The notes beneath the pieces are model-generated. The model searched no databases and was not told the origin of the DNA. It saw only the letters and a list, made by a program, of their open reading frames with translations. A stretch of 64,000 bases of DNA from Gallaecimonas pentaromativorans (GTDB taxonomy: Bacteria > Pseudomonadota > Gammaproteobacteria > Enterobacterales > Gallaecimonadaceae), in contig NZ_RJUL01000002.1 of assembly GCF_003751625.1 (NCBI RefSeq), positions 496,001 through 560,000 of the forward strand. Direction: 5' to 3'. Below are positions 47,160 through 54,342 of this stretch, piece by piece. Within the stretch, counting starts at the first letter, position 1. Each line of letters opens with the position of its first letter. Position numbers and translations under genes: made by a program.

Positions 47160-49403
47160 TCACATGATTGGGCGGATTGACTCCGCCACCAGTTCTGCAT
47201 CAAACAGGGTCACGAATTGGTTGACCCTGGGATCGTCGGCCAGCACCTGCTCGGCATAGGCCTGGCAGCGCTGGCTAATTCGGTTGGCAATGGCCAGCGG
47301 GCTTTCGCGCCCGGCCGGTGCGGCTTGTACCTGCACCGAGACATTGCCGGAAAAAATGCCACTTTGGGCCAGGGCTTGTTGCAGGTCACCAAGGTTGCGC
47401 TCCAAGTGGCGCTGACTTGGCTCCAGCAGCAAGTTCCAGTGTTCGGGGTGTTGCTCCAGCACCGAGTTTAGGGCCAGTTGCCGGACAAAACCGCCAATAT
47501 TCAATCGCTCGCAGCATTCAAACCAGAAGCGGTCGTCTTCCCGGGCGTCATCAAGGGCCAGGGTGACACCAGGGTAAGGCTCGCCGCCCTGCCCTGTGAA
47601 TACCGCCGGTTCTGGCTCTGGCTCGGCGCTGGGCGCTTCAGGGGCAGCCGGGGCCTGGGCTTGTTGCTGCTCAGCCCAGGCGAGCTGCATACCGGGGTCA
47701 GGTTCTACTATCTCCTCGTCGAGCCAGGGCGGCGCGTCGTCCCAGCCCGGCGAGGCTTGGCGCTCAGGGGCAACGGGCTGCGGCTGCGGCTGCGAAGAGC
47801 GTTCCTCAGTTTGAGTGGGGTTGCGAGCCGGTTCCGTTTTTGGCTGGGCCCGCAGCTGGGCCTCAGGCTTTTTTGGGCCCTTGTCCTCCTGGCCCTGCTG
47901 CTTGGCTTTAAGGGCCTGGCGAAAGGCCAGCAAGGCGCTGGTGGGATTGGCTGCCCCCTGAGGCGCATCGGCCTTGGGTGGCGTTTCTGCCTTGGGCGAC
48001 GTCTCAAGTGGCGGCGCGGCCTGCACCTGCTCAGGCTCATCATGGCCTTGTTCGGGTACGGCCTGAACCGGCGGCGTTGACTGCGGCGCGGCCTGTGTTT
48101 CCAACGGCTGCGAAGGCGGCTCGGCAACCTCGGCGCCCCTGAACCCTTGCGCCTCGGCCATGGCCATCAGATGCGCCTGCTGGGCGTCAAGGTCTTCTTG
48201 GCTGGCCACCGGCGGCGCCGTCATTGGCGTGCGGGGAGCGCCAGCGGCGGGGGCCATGCTGGCTTTAGCTGGTAGCAGGGCCGCTTTAGCGGCGGTGGAA
48301 GGCGCTTTAGCCTGAGCCTTACCCAGGCCAGGATTGGTGTCGATATCAAAGGCCAGCATCCGCAGCAGGGTCATTTCCAGGGCCATGCGCGGATCGGGGC
48401 AATAAGGCAGATCGCGCCGCCCATGCAGCACCATCTGGTAGAAAAGTTGCAGCTGCTGGGGGCTCAGTTGCAGCGCCAGCTGCTCGGCCGGCGCCTCCTG
48501 GCTGCCCGGCACCTGCTGGGCAATGGCAGCCTGGTGCAGCAGCGCCAGGATATCGGCCAGCAAAGCGTTGTAATCTGGCGACATCATCGCCACTTGCTCG
48601 ATGGCCGCCAGCAGCGCCTGGCCGTCGGCCGCCACTACCTGGTGCATCAACTGCTGGGCGTGGTGGTTATCGAGGGTGCCCAGCATCGACTGGACGTTAT
48701 CCAGCAATACCTCGCCATTACCGTGGGCAATGGCCTGGTCGGTCAGACTCAGGGCGTCACGCATGGAGCCGTTGGCCGCCTTGGCCAGCAGCCTAAGGGC
48801 CGGCTCGTCAAAACCCAGCTTTTCTTCGCCCAGCACATAGGCCAGATGCTCGGTAATCAGCTCTGGGCTCAGGCTTTTTAAATTAAATTGCAGGCAGCGC
48901 GACAGTATGGTGACCGGCAGCTTTTGCGGGTCGGTGGTGGCCAGCAGGAACTTAACGTGCTCCGGCGGCTCTTCCAGGGTTTTTAACAGCGCATTGAACG
49001 AGTGGCGCGACAACATGTGCACTTCATCGATGAGGTACACCTTGAAGCGGCCGCGGGTGGGCCGGTACTGAACGTTGTCGAGGATTTCGCGGGTGTCTTC
49101 CACCTTGGTGCGGGAGGCGGCATCCACCTCGATAAGGTCGACAAAATTACCCCGCTCAATCTCAAGGCAAGTGGAGCACTGGCCGCAAGGGGTGGGGGTA
49201 ATGCCGGTTTCGCAGTTGAGGCTTTTAGCGAAAATGCGCGCCAGGGTGGTTTTACCAACCCCTCGGGTGCCGGTAAAGAGATAGGCATGGTGCAGACGAT
49301 TTTGGGCCAGGGCGTTATTAAGAGCCCTTACCACATGCTCCTGCCCCACCAGGGCAGAGAAATTCTGGGGTCGCCACTTACGGGCCAGTACCTGGTATGC
49401 CAT
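47160..49403 (-). CDS. dnaX: DNA polymerase III subunits tau (full length) and gamma (frameshift product)
   Basis: 747 residues as tau. The clamp-loader AAA+ domain has GTRGVGKTT near residue 46, a Cys4 zinc module (CETGITPTPCGQCSTC), DEVHMLS and the SRC sensor motif. A long Pro/Gln/Glu-rich linker (about 375-610) precedes the C-terminal domain that binds the helicase and alpha. A slippery site at codon 512 should produce a shorter gamma of 513 residues. The linker is longer than in E. coli (643 in all). It lies 90 bases after apt, separated by a terminator. Confidence 0.97.
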   Translation of the reverse strand: MAYQVLARKWRPQNFSALVGQEHVVRALNNALAQNRLHHAYLFTGTRGVGKTTLARIFAKSLNCETGITPTPCGQCSTCLEIERGNFVDLIEVDAASRTKVEDTREILDNVQYRPTRGRFKVYLIDEVHMLSRHSFNALLKTLEEPPEHVKFLLATTDPQKLPVTILSRCLQFNLKSLSPELITEHLAYVLGEEKLGFDEPALRLLAKAANGSMRDALSLTDQAIAHGNGEVLLDNVQSMLGTLDNHHAQQLMHQVVAADGQALLAAIEQVAMMSPDYNALLADILALLHQAAIAQQVPGSQEAPAEQLALQLSPQQLQLFYQMVLHGRRDLPYCPDPRMALEMTLLRMLAFDIDTNPGLGKAQAKAPSTAAKAALLPAKASMAPAAGAPRTPMTAPPVASQEDLDAQQAHLMAMAEAQGFRGAEVAEPPSQPLETQAAPQSTPPVQAVPEQGHDEPEQVQAAPPLETSPKAETPPKADAPQGAANPTSALLAFRQALKAKQQGQEDKGPKKPEAQLRAQPKTEPARNPTQTEERSSQPQPQPVAPERQASPGWDDAPPWLDEEIVEPDPGMQLAWAEQQQAQAPAAPEAPSAEPEPEPAVFTGQGGEPYPGVTLALDDAREDDRFWFECCERLNIGGFVRQLALNSVLEQHPEHWNLLLEPSQRHLERNLGDLQQALAQSGIFSGNVSVQVQAAPAGRESPLAIANRISQRCQAYAEQVLADDPRVNQFVTLFDAELVAESIRPIM
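47847..47890 (-). promoter_or_regulatory. Programmed -1 ribosomal frameshift signal in dnaX
   Basis: On the minus strand: AGGAGG (47890-47885), a 10-nt spacer, then the heptamer A AAA AAG in the reading frame (47874-47868), and five nt later a hairpin GGCCC-AGCTGC-GGGCC (47862-47847). In the -1 frame the next codons are GCC TGA, so slippage ends the protein one residue later. Layout and spacing copy the E. coli dnaX signal. Confidence 0.9.
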
Positions 49404-49446
49404 GCAATCGTCGTTATGCGCTTCAATAGGGTCATGCTAACACAGC

Positions 49447-49488
49447 AAAAGGCCGAGCTGGCAGCTTGACGCTACCGGCTCGGCCCTT
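49447..49488 (-). terminator. apt terminator
   Basis: On the minus strand GGCCGAGC ... GCTCGGCC with an inner GGTAGC/GCTGCC helix around GTCAA, followed by TTTTGC. It separates apt from dnaX. Confidence 0.85.
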
Positions 49489-49493
49489 TGGGA

Positions 49494-50045
49494 TCAATGA
49501 CCGTCGAATTGCACCAGGTCGAAGATCTCGATGTCTTGTTTTTCCAAGCGCTCGATGCCGCCAAGCTCCGGCAGGGACACGATAAAAGCCGCATGTTTGG
49601 CTTCGCCGCCCAGTTCACGCACCAGTTTGGCGGTGGCTTCGATGGTACCGCCGGTGGCCAGCAGGTCGTCAACCAGCAGCACTTTGTCGCCAGGGACGAT
49701 GGCGTCGGTGTGGATCTCCAGGGTGTCCTGGCCGTATTCCAAGTCGTAGCTCTGGCTCAGGGTCTGGCGAGGCAGTTTGCCGGGTTTGCGCACCGGGATA
49801 AAACCGATACCCAGGGCCAGGGCCAGGGGCGCGCCGAAAATAAAGCCGCGCGCTTCAGCGCCCACCACTTTGGTAAAGCCCTGGTTCTCGTAATGCTCGG
49901 CCAGCAGGGTGATGCTCTCGGCAAAGGCGCGCGGGTCCTGCATCAGGCTGGTGACATCACGGAACAAAATGCCCGGTTTGGGGTAATCGGGGATGGTTTT
50001 GATGGCGTCTTTGATGACGGCCAGACTCTCTTTTTTCATGCTCAT
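49494..50045 (-). CDS. apt: Adenine phosphoribosyltransferase
   Basis: 183 residues. The PRPP loop is [13 protein letters not shown]. The N-terminal [15 protein letters not shown] hood region and [12 protein letters not shown] are family features. It converts adenine and PRPP to AMP. A second in-frame ATG two codons downstream is an alternative start. It lies upstream of dnaX as in E. coli. Confidence 0.98.
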   Translation of the reverse strand: MSMKKESLAVIKDAIKTIPDYPKPGILFRDVTSLMQDPRAFAESITLLAEHYENQGFTKVVGAEARGFIFGAPLALALGIGFIPVRKPGKLPRQTLSQSYDLEYGQDTLEIHTDAIVPGDKVLLVDDLLATGGTIEATAKLVRELGGEAKHAAFIVSLPELGGIERLEKQDIEIFDLVQFDGH

Positions 50046-50117
50046 TTTTCACGCAACTGCGTTAGCCAAAGCGCCAAAGGGTAAGGGCTTTTAGCCCTGC
50101 TGGCAATTATTGGCGAG

Positions 50118-50483
50118 TTAATCTTCGATCACCGGCAAGCGGTAAAGATAGATAAGTACCGACACCAGTATCCCTACCAGCATGATCTTCAACCAGATCT
50201 TGGGCACCACGATAAGGGAGATACTGAAGGTGACCAGCATCATGGCCACGGCGCGGCGCCGGTAGCGGCGGCGCAGGCCTTTTTGCCGCTCCCAGTCTTG
50301 CACCATCTGCCCGAAATAGCGGTTAGTGCGCAGCCACTGGTGGCAACGGGGCGAGCCTTTGGCAAAACACCAAGCCGCCAGCAGAATAAAGGGGGTGGTT
50401 GGCAGCACCGGCAAGGCAATACCAATAACGCCAAGGGCAATCGCCACCCAACCAAACAACAGATAAAGAAACCGCACCGCCAT
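50118..50483 (-). CDS. ybaN: DUF454 inner membrane protein YbaN
   Basis: 121 residues from the ATG at 50483 behind AGGGGAG. The N-terminal helix pair GWVAIALGVIGIALPVLPTTPFILLAAWCFAKGSPR is the DUF454 signature. A basic cytoplasmic segment (KGLRRRYRRR) and two more helices follow. Function unknown. It sits upstream of apt, as in E. coli. An open frame extends 18 codons further without similarity. Confidence 0.92.
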   Translation of the reverse strand: MAVRFLYLLFGWVAIALGVIGIALPVLPTTPFILLAAWCFAKGSPRCHQWLRTNRYFGQMVQDWERQKGLRRRYRRRAVAMMLVTFSISLIVVPKIWLKIMLVGILVSVLIYLYRLPVIED

Positions 50484-50542
50484 CACAACTCCCCTGGGCC
50501 TGCCGGGCTGAGAGTTTACCCAATGGGGCTGGGGCAATCAAT

Positions 50543-51271
50543 TTAGGCCCCCAGCAGCGCGCCCTTGCCGGCCAGTTCGCCAAGGGCCGCCAGCAGCTGC
50601 CGGGCAAGTATCCTTTGCTCCTCCCCTGGCGCGGCCAGGTGGCCGACAAGCGCCTTGGCGCTAAGGCCGGGCGATTGCTCTATCAGCGACAAGGCCTGAG
50701 CCATGGCGCTTGAGAGCAGCATAAAGGCGACTTTGTCGTCAAGGCCGCGGTAGACCAGCAAAAACACCGGCGCCGCCAGTGGCGCATCAGGGCGAAAATC
50801 GCTGCTTATCTGGTGCACCGGCCAGTGATAGGCCGCCAGCGCCGCCGCGCCACAGAGCCTGAGCGGCGTGTCGATATCGGGGCAAACCGGCGTACCCTCA
50901 TCTTCGCTTCGCCCCACCGCCAGCTCCAGCCACTCGTAATGGGCCAGCTCCGCCATAAAAGGCGGGTCGCAGGGCCGGGGGCTAAAGGCGGGACCGTCCA
51001 AGTAATCTAAAAAGGCTTCGCTGATGTCTAAAAACAGCGGCGAGTGGCAGTCGTGGTCGGCATAGAAACGGCGCACCAGTTGCTGCCAGTCGCCCTCGGC
51101 ATAGAGGCTTTTTAGCACCGGAAAAGACGAGCTTAAGAAGCCGTCGATGTTGTTGATAAAAAGCCGGCGGTAAATGGCCATGCGCCTATCTTCCACATCG
51201 GTTGGCGCCGGATGCTGCTCGGGGTCTCGAAGGTGGGCCATAAAGGCGTGCTGCACTTCTAAAAAGCTCAT
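50543..51271 (-). CDS. DUF2063 partner protein of the MNIO enzyme (HvfC/BufC type)
   Basis: 242 residues. The N-terminal DUF2063 helical domain is recognisable by RRMAIYRRLFINNIDGFLSSSFPVLKSL. Its C-terminal half resembles a winged-helix or RiPP-recognition type domain. In characterised relatives this protein binds the precursor leader and activates the DUF692 iron enzyme. It overlaps the DUF692 gene by four bases (ATGA), so the two are made together. Confidence 0.92.
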   Translation of the reverse strand: MSFLEVQHAFMAHLRDPEQHPAPTDVEDRRMAIYRRLFINNIDGFLSSSFPVLKSLYAEGDWQQLVRRFYADHDCHSPLFLDISEAFLDYLDGPAFSPRPCDPPFMAELAHYEWLELAVGRSEDEGTPVCPDIDTPLRLCGAAALAAYHWPVHQISSDFRPDAPLAAPVFLLVYRGLDDKVAFMLLSSAMAQALSLIEQSPGLSAKALVGHLAAPGEEQRILARQLLAALGELAGKGALLGA

Positions 51272-52098
51272 GCCACCTCCATTCTTGCCTGGGTTTGCAA
51301 GGTGGCGATAGTACCCACTTCACCTAGTAGCCCGCTCAAGGGCGGCAAGTTGAAGTCTCGCTCCAACAAGGTGGGAAAGACACCGTGATATTGATAGGCC
51401 TTGGCCAGCAGCGCCCAGACCGGGTCGATCACGTCGGCGCCGTGGGTGTCGACGATAAGGTCAGCCGCTTCCTGATGGTGCCCGGCGATATGGCCATAGG
51501 CGATGCGCCGGCTCGGCAGGGCTTTTAAGAAGGCCTCGGCGTCATAGCCGTGGTTGGTGGCGTTCACATAGATGTTGTTCACATCCAGCAGCAACTGGCA
51601 ATCGGCCTCTTCCAGCACCGCATTGATAAAGGCAATTTCGCTCATCTCCTGGCCCGGCGCGCCGTAGTAGGACACGTTTTCCAGCACCAGGGGCCGCTCC
51701 AGAAAATCCTGCACTTGGCGAATGCGCGTTACCAGGTGAGTGACCGCTTGCTCGGTAAAAGGAATGGGCATCAGATCAAAGAGGTGGGCATTGCCCGAGC
51801 AGTACGAGAGGTGCTCGGAATAAAGGCGAATACGGTGCTCATCAAGAAAGGTCTTGAGGGCTTTGAGAAAGTCCCAATCAAGAGCTGCCGGGCTGCCGAT
51901 AGACAGCGACAAACCGTGGCAGACAAAGGGGTGGCGCTCGGTCAGGGCGCGAAAACGCCGGCCATAGCCGCCACCGAGCTTCATCCAGTTTTCGGGGGCC
52001 ACTTCCAAAAAGCTGACCGGCGCCGGTAAGGTGTCGCCAATATCGGCTAAAAAATCCCGCCGAAGCCCAAGGCCTGCGCCGCTGATAGGTCTGTTCAT
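51268..52098 (-). CDS. DUF692 multinuclear non-haem iron oxidase (MNIO, HvfB/BufB type)
   Basis: 276 residues from the ATG at 52098, behind AGGACA. It is a TIM-barrel protein of the DUF692 family with the expected Glu/His/Asp metal-ligand strands: FLEVAPENWM, VCHGLSLSIGS, YSEHLSYCSG, LVLENVSYY, LLLDVNNIYVNATNHG and AGHHQ. Enzymes of this family use two or three irons and O2 to rebuild Cys residues in peptides, for example into oxazolone/thioamide pairs. It lies 45 bases after the precursor gene, across a strong hairpin. Confidence 0.94.
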   Translation of the reverse strand: MNRPISGAGLGLRRDFLADIGDTLPAPVSFLEVAPENWMKLGGGYGRRFRALTERHPFVCHGLSLSIGSPAALDWDFLKALKTFLDEHRIRLYSEHLSYCSGNAHLFDLMPIPFTEQAVTHLVTRIRQVQDFLERPLVLENVSYYGAPGQEMSEIAFINAVLEEADCQLLLDVNNIYVNATNHGYDAEAFLKALPSRRIAYGHIAGHHQEAADLIVDTHGADVIDPVWALLAKAYQYHGVFPTLLERDFNLPPLSGLLGEVGTIATLQTQARMEVA

Positions 52099-52113
52099 GG
52101 CTTGTCCTGGTAG

Positions 52114-52137
52114 AGGGTGCGGCAGACGCCGCACCCT
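52114..52137 (-). promoter_or_regulatory. Intercistronic hairpin between precursor and DUF692 genes
   Basis: Minus-strand AGGGTGCGGC-GTCT-GCCGCACCCT: a perfect ten-pair stem with a four-base loop. It has no following T tract, so it is not a standard terminator. It could protect the precursor mRNA from 3' decay or lower readthrough, giving more precursor than enzyme (inference). Confidence 0.6.
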
Positions 52138-52143
52138 GTCCGG

Positions 52144-52659
52144 TTAGTGGGCGCTACCGCACTTACCTTCTTTGTGGGCCTTGGTGTCTTCACCGCAGTT
52201 GCCCTCTTTCATTTTGGCCTTTTCGTCTTTCATCATCTTGGCCTTGTCTTCGCCGCACTTGCCTTCTTTCATCATCTTGGCTTTGTCTTCGCCGCACTTA
52301 CCTTCTTTCATCATCTTGGCTTTGTCTTCGCCACACTTGCCTTCTTTCATCATCTTGGCTTTTTCTTCGCCGCACTTCCCTTCTTTCATCATTTTGGCTT
52401 TTTCTTCGCCGCACTTGCCTTCTTTCATCTTGGTTTTGTCTTCACCACACTTGCCTTCTTTCATCTTTTCTTCGGCCTGGCCCTCTTGCTTGGGGCTGCC
52501 GCCACATTTGGCTTCACCGCACTTAGCTTCGAATTGCTGAACCTGGTAACCCTGATTCAGTTGGGTCATGGCAAAAGGCGAGGCGCTGGCAGAGGCGGAC
52601 GCCAGGGTACCAACGGCCAATACCCCAAGGGCTGCTGCAACACTGTTACGAGTTTTCAT
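52144..52659 (-). CDS. Cys-rich repetitive RiPP precursor (HvfA/bufferin-like)
   Basis: 171 residues. A Sec signal peptide of about 27 residues (VGTLASASASA) leads to a short region (SPFAMTQLNQGYQVQQFEAK) and then a Lys/Glu/Met-rich array. The array holds two EAKCG, then seven EGKCG and one EGNCG, so ten Cys at regular spacing and none elsewhere. The 13-residue unit is MKEGKCGEDKAKM. In related precursors, the EGKCG Cys is converted by the DUF692/DUF2063 pair to a copper-chelating group. It has a good ribosome site (AAGGAAA). Copper homeostasis is the likely role, by family analogy. Confidence 0.93.
   Translation of the reverse strand: MKTRNSVAAALGVLAVGTLASASASASPFAMTQLNQGYQVQQFEAKCGEAKCGGSPKQEGQAEEKMKEGKCGEDKTKMKEGKCGEEKAKMMKEGKCGEEKAKMMKEGKCGEDKAKMMKEGKCGEDKAKMMKEGKCGEDKAKMMKDEKAKMKEGNCGEDTKAHKEGKCGSAH
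52212..52470 (-). repeat. 39-bp tandem repeat encoding the EGKCG array
   Basis: The motif CGCCGCACTT (with small variants) recurs at 52251, 52290, 52329, 52368 and 52407 with an exact 39-bp period, then at 52443 after 36 bp, where one Met codon is missing. Each unit encodes one EGKCG motif. Near-identity of the units suggests recent expansion. Confidence 0.93.
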
Positions 52660-52719
52660 GCTGAATTTCCTTTAGTGGTTTAGGTATCAATGACGTGAAC
52701 GGCGTAACGGCTGCCGGCA

Positions 52720-52738
52720 GGTCTCAGGCTAGTAGACC
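52720..52738. promoter_or_regulatory. Inverted repeat in the precursor/dusC intergenic region
   Basis: GGTCT-N9-AGACC in the 156-bp divergent gap, about 60 bp upstream of the precursor start. It could be an operator, but five-base arms arise by chance easily. Confidence 0.25.
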
Positions 52739-52815
52739 CGGTACATGTCACACGTCTTTCAATAAAATGCAGATCCCGTAAACTTGCCAACCTGTTTGCT
52801 ACCTGGCTTTAAAAA

Positions 52816-53742
52816 ATGCGCGTGATCCTGGCCCCGATGGAAGGGGTTGTCGACCATCTGATGCGAGATTTGCTCACCGCCCAAGGCGGTTTTGACCTGT
52901 GCGTCACCGAATTTTTGCGGGTGGTGGACCAGCTCTACCCGGAGCGCAGCTTTTTCAAGATCTGCCCTGAGTTGGCCAACGGCGCCAAAACCCCCAGCGG
53001 TGTGCCGGTGCGTATTCAGTTGCTGGGCCAATCCCCCGAATGGCTGGCCGAGAACGCAGCCCGCGCCGTGGCCCTTGGCTCGCCGGGTATTGATCTTAAC
53101 TTTGGTTGCCCGGCCAAGACCGTTAACCGCAACAAGGGCGGCTCGGTGCTATTAAAAGAGCCAGAAACCCTTTACGCCATCATCCGCGAAGTGCGCCAAG
53201 CGGTGCCCGCCCATCAGCCGGTGACCGCCAAAATTCGTCTGGGCTACGACGACACCAGCCTGATGCTGGAGAACGCCCGCGCCATCGAAGCGGCTGGCGC
53301 CACCGAACTGGCAGTACATGCCCGCACCAAGCGCGATGGCTACCGCCCCCCCGCCTACTGGGAGCAAATCGCGCTTATCCGCAGCGAGATTGGCCTCAAT
53401 GTCATCGCCAATGGTGAAATTTGGAGCAGCGACGATGCCAAGCGCTGCCAGGCTGTCAGCGGCAGTACCGACCTGATGATCGGCCGCGGCGCCCTGGCCT
53501 GCCCCAGTCTTGCCGCCGCCATCAAGGGCCTGGCCCCCAAAGCGCCTTGGGAAGCGGTGCAAGCCCTCTTAAAACGCTACTCCCAGTTCGAGATCCGGGG
53601 TGACAAGGGCCTTTATTACCCCAATCGCCTCAAGCAGTGGCTACAGTTTTTGCGCCTGCAATACCCTGAAGCCGAAGCGCTTTTTCAAAAGGTGCGCACC
53701 CTTAGCGATAAAGAAGCGATGCTGGAGAGCATCAACCCTTGA
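52816..53742 (+). CDS. dusC: tRNA-dihydrouridine(16) synthase DusC
   Basis: 308 residues, aligning with E. coli DusC from the start (RVILAPMEGVVDHLMRDLLT). It is an FMN-dependent reductase; the active-site Cys is in NFGCPAKTVNRNKGG, and HARTKRDGYRP and IANGEIWS are family blocks. It reduces U16 in tRNA. The ribosome site is weak. Confidence 0.95.
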   Translation: MRVILAPMEGVVDHLMRDLLTAQGGFDLCVTEFLRVVDQLYPERSFFKICPELANGAKTPSGVPVRIQLLGQSPEWLAENAARAVALGSPGIDLNFGCPAKTVNRNKGGSVLLKEPETLYAIIREVRQAVPAHQPVTAKIRLGYDDTSLMLENARAIEAAGATELAVHARTKRDGYRPPAYWEQIALIRSEIGLNVIANGEIWSSDDAKRCQAVSGSTDLMIGRGALACPSLAAAIKGLAPKAPWEAVQALLKRYSQFEIRGDKGLYYPNRLKQWLQFLRLQYPEAEALFQKVRTLSDKEAMLESINP

Positions 53743-53811
53743 TGCAGGTCAGCAAAGCCTGAGCCCAAGCCCTTTAGACTGATGCCATCATCCATGTGGA
53801 GGCATCCTCAA

Positions 53812-54144
53812 ATGACAGACTTTGGCCAGTCGCTGGCGCAGGAACAGCAACAGCTGCTGCAGCAGATCCGCGCTCGCCTTATCGAACTGGGGGCGCCGGG
53901 GGCGCTATTGGAAGCCCTTGCCAGTCAGGGCGTGGATGGCTTGGGCGAGCAGCTGCCCAGTTACCCTGACCGCCAGCTTTATGGCCTGTGTAACCGCCTG
54001 AGCAAGGTAGAAGCCGCTCTGTGCCAGCTTGACCTTGGGCTCTTTGGGATCTGCGCCGATTGCGAAGCGGAAATCGAGATGGAGCGGCTTATCAAAGATG
54101 CCGCCGAGCAGCGCTGCGCCCGCTGCGCCAGTAAAGCCGTTTAA
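53812..54144 (+). CDS. DksA/TraR C4-type zinc finger protein
   Basis: 110 residues from the ATG at 53812 behind GGAGG. An N-terminal coiled-coil-like helix rich in Gln/Glu precedes the C-terminal zinc finger (CADCEAEI ... CARC). DksA-like proteins act in the RNA polymerase secondary channel, but this one is shorter than DksA (about 150) and lacks its acidic tip motif in obvious form. It is probably a TraR/YbiI-type relative of unknown role. Confidence 0.85.
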   Translation: MTDFGQSLAQEQQQLLQQIRARLIELGAPGALLEALASQGVDGLGEQLPSYPDRQLYGLCNRLSKVEAALCQLDLGLFGICADCEAEIEMERLIKDAAEQRCARCASKAV

Positions 54145-54208
54145 AAAACTTGCCAACACTCCTTGCTGTAGGCATGCTGTGGTCACTTGACAAATGTAAA
54201 CCGAGCCG

Positions 54209-54280
54209 ATGACCAACACAGCCGCCCTCTTCTTTTTTTGCTTCTTCGCTTCCTTCAAGGGAGGCGATGATGCGGCATGA
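54209..54280 (+). CDS. pheL: Phe-rich leader peptide of pheA
   Basis: A 23-residue peptide, MTNTAALFFFCFFASFKGGD followed by DAA, with six Phe codons in nine positions (54230-54256). It ends at TGA 54278-54280, just upstream of an antiterminator/terminator pair and pheA. The peptide differs from E. coli PheL but has the same design. Confidence 0.9.
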   Translation: MTNTAALFFFCFFASFKGGDDAA

Positions 54281-54328
54281 GGTTATGTCAGCAGCATCAT
54301 GAGGCCTCCCAAACGGGAGGCCTTTTTT
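54259..54328 (+). promoter_or_regulatory. Phenylalanine attenuator
   Basis: Terminator: AGGCCTCCC (54302-54310)-AAAC-GGGAGGCCT (54315-54323) then a T run to 54328. Antiterminator: GGGAGGC (54259-54265) pairs with GCCTCCC (54304-54310), extended by ATGATGC (54267-54273) with GCATCAT (54293-54299). The two forms exclude each other. Stalling at the Phe codons would favour the antiterminator. Confidence 0.88.
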
Positions 54329-54342
54329 GTATTGGAGGAGTT

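Noticed and set aside
52212-52470. CRISPR-like periodic repeat
   Set aside because: Units are contiguous with no unique spacers, and they are in frame within a coding gene.
52117-52683. Long plus-strand open frame of 188 codons across the precursor gene
   Set aside because: It is the complement of the repeat array. Its Phe/His/Leu repeats come from the antisense of the Lys/Glu repeats, and it has no ribosome site. The minus-strand reading has a signal peptide, a ribosome site and matching partner genes.
54187-54215. TTGACA at 54187-54192 as the pheL promoter
   Set aside because: The -35 is perfect, but the region 16-18 bp downstream overlaps the pheL start codon and has no -10-like hexamer. 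The true promoter was not resolved.
53905-54258. Minus-strand frame opposite the zinc finger gene and pheL
   Set aside because: It overlaps a convincing zinc finger gene and the leader peptide. Its sequence is their complement.
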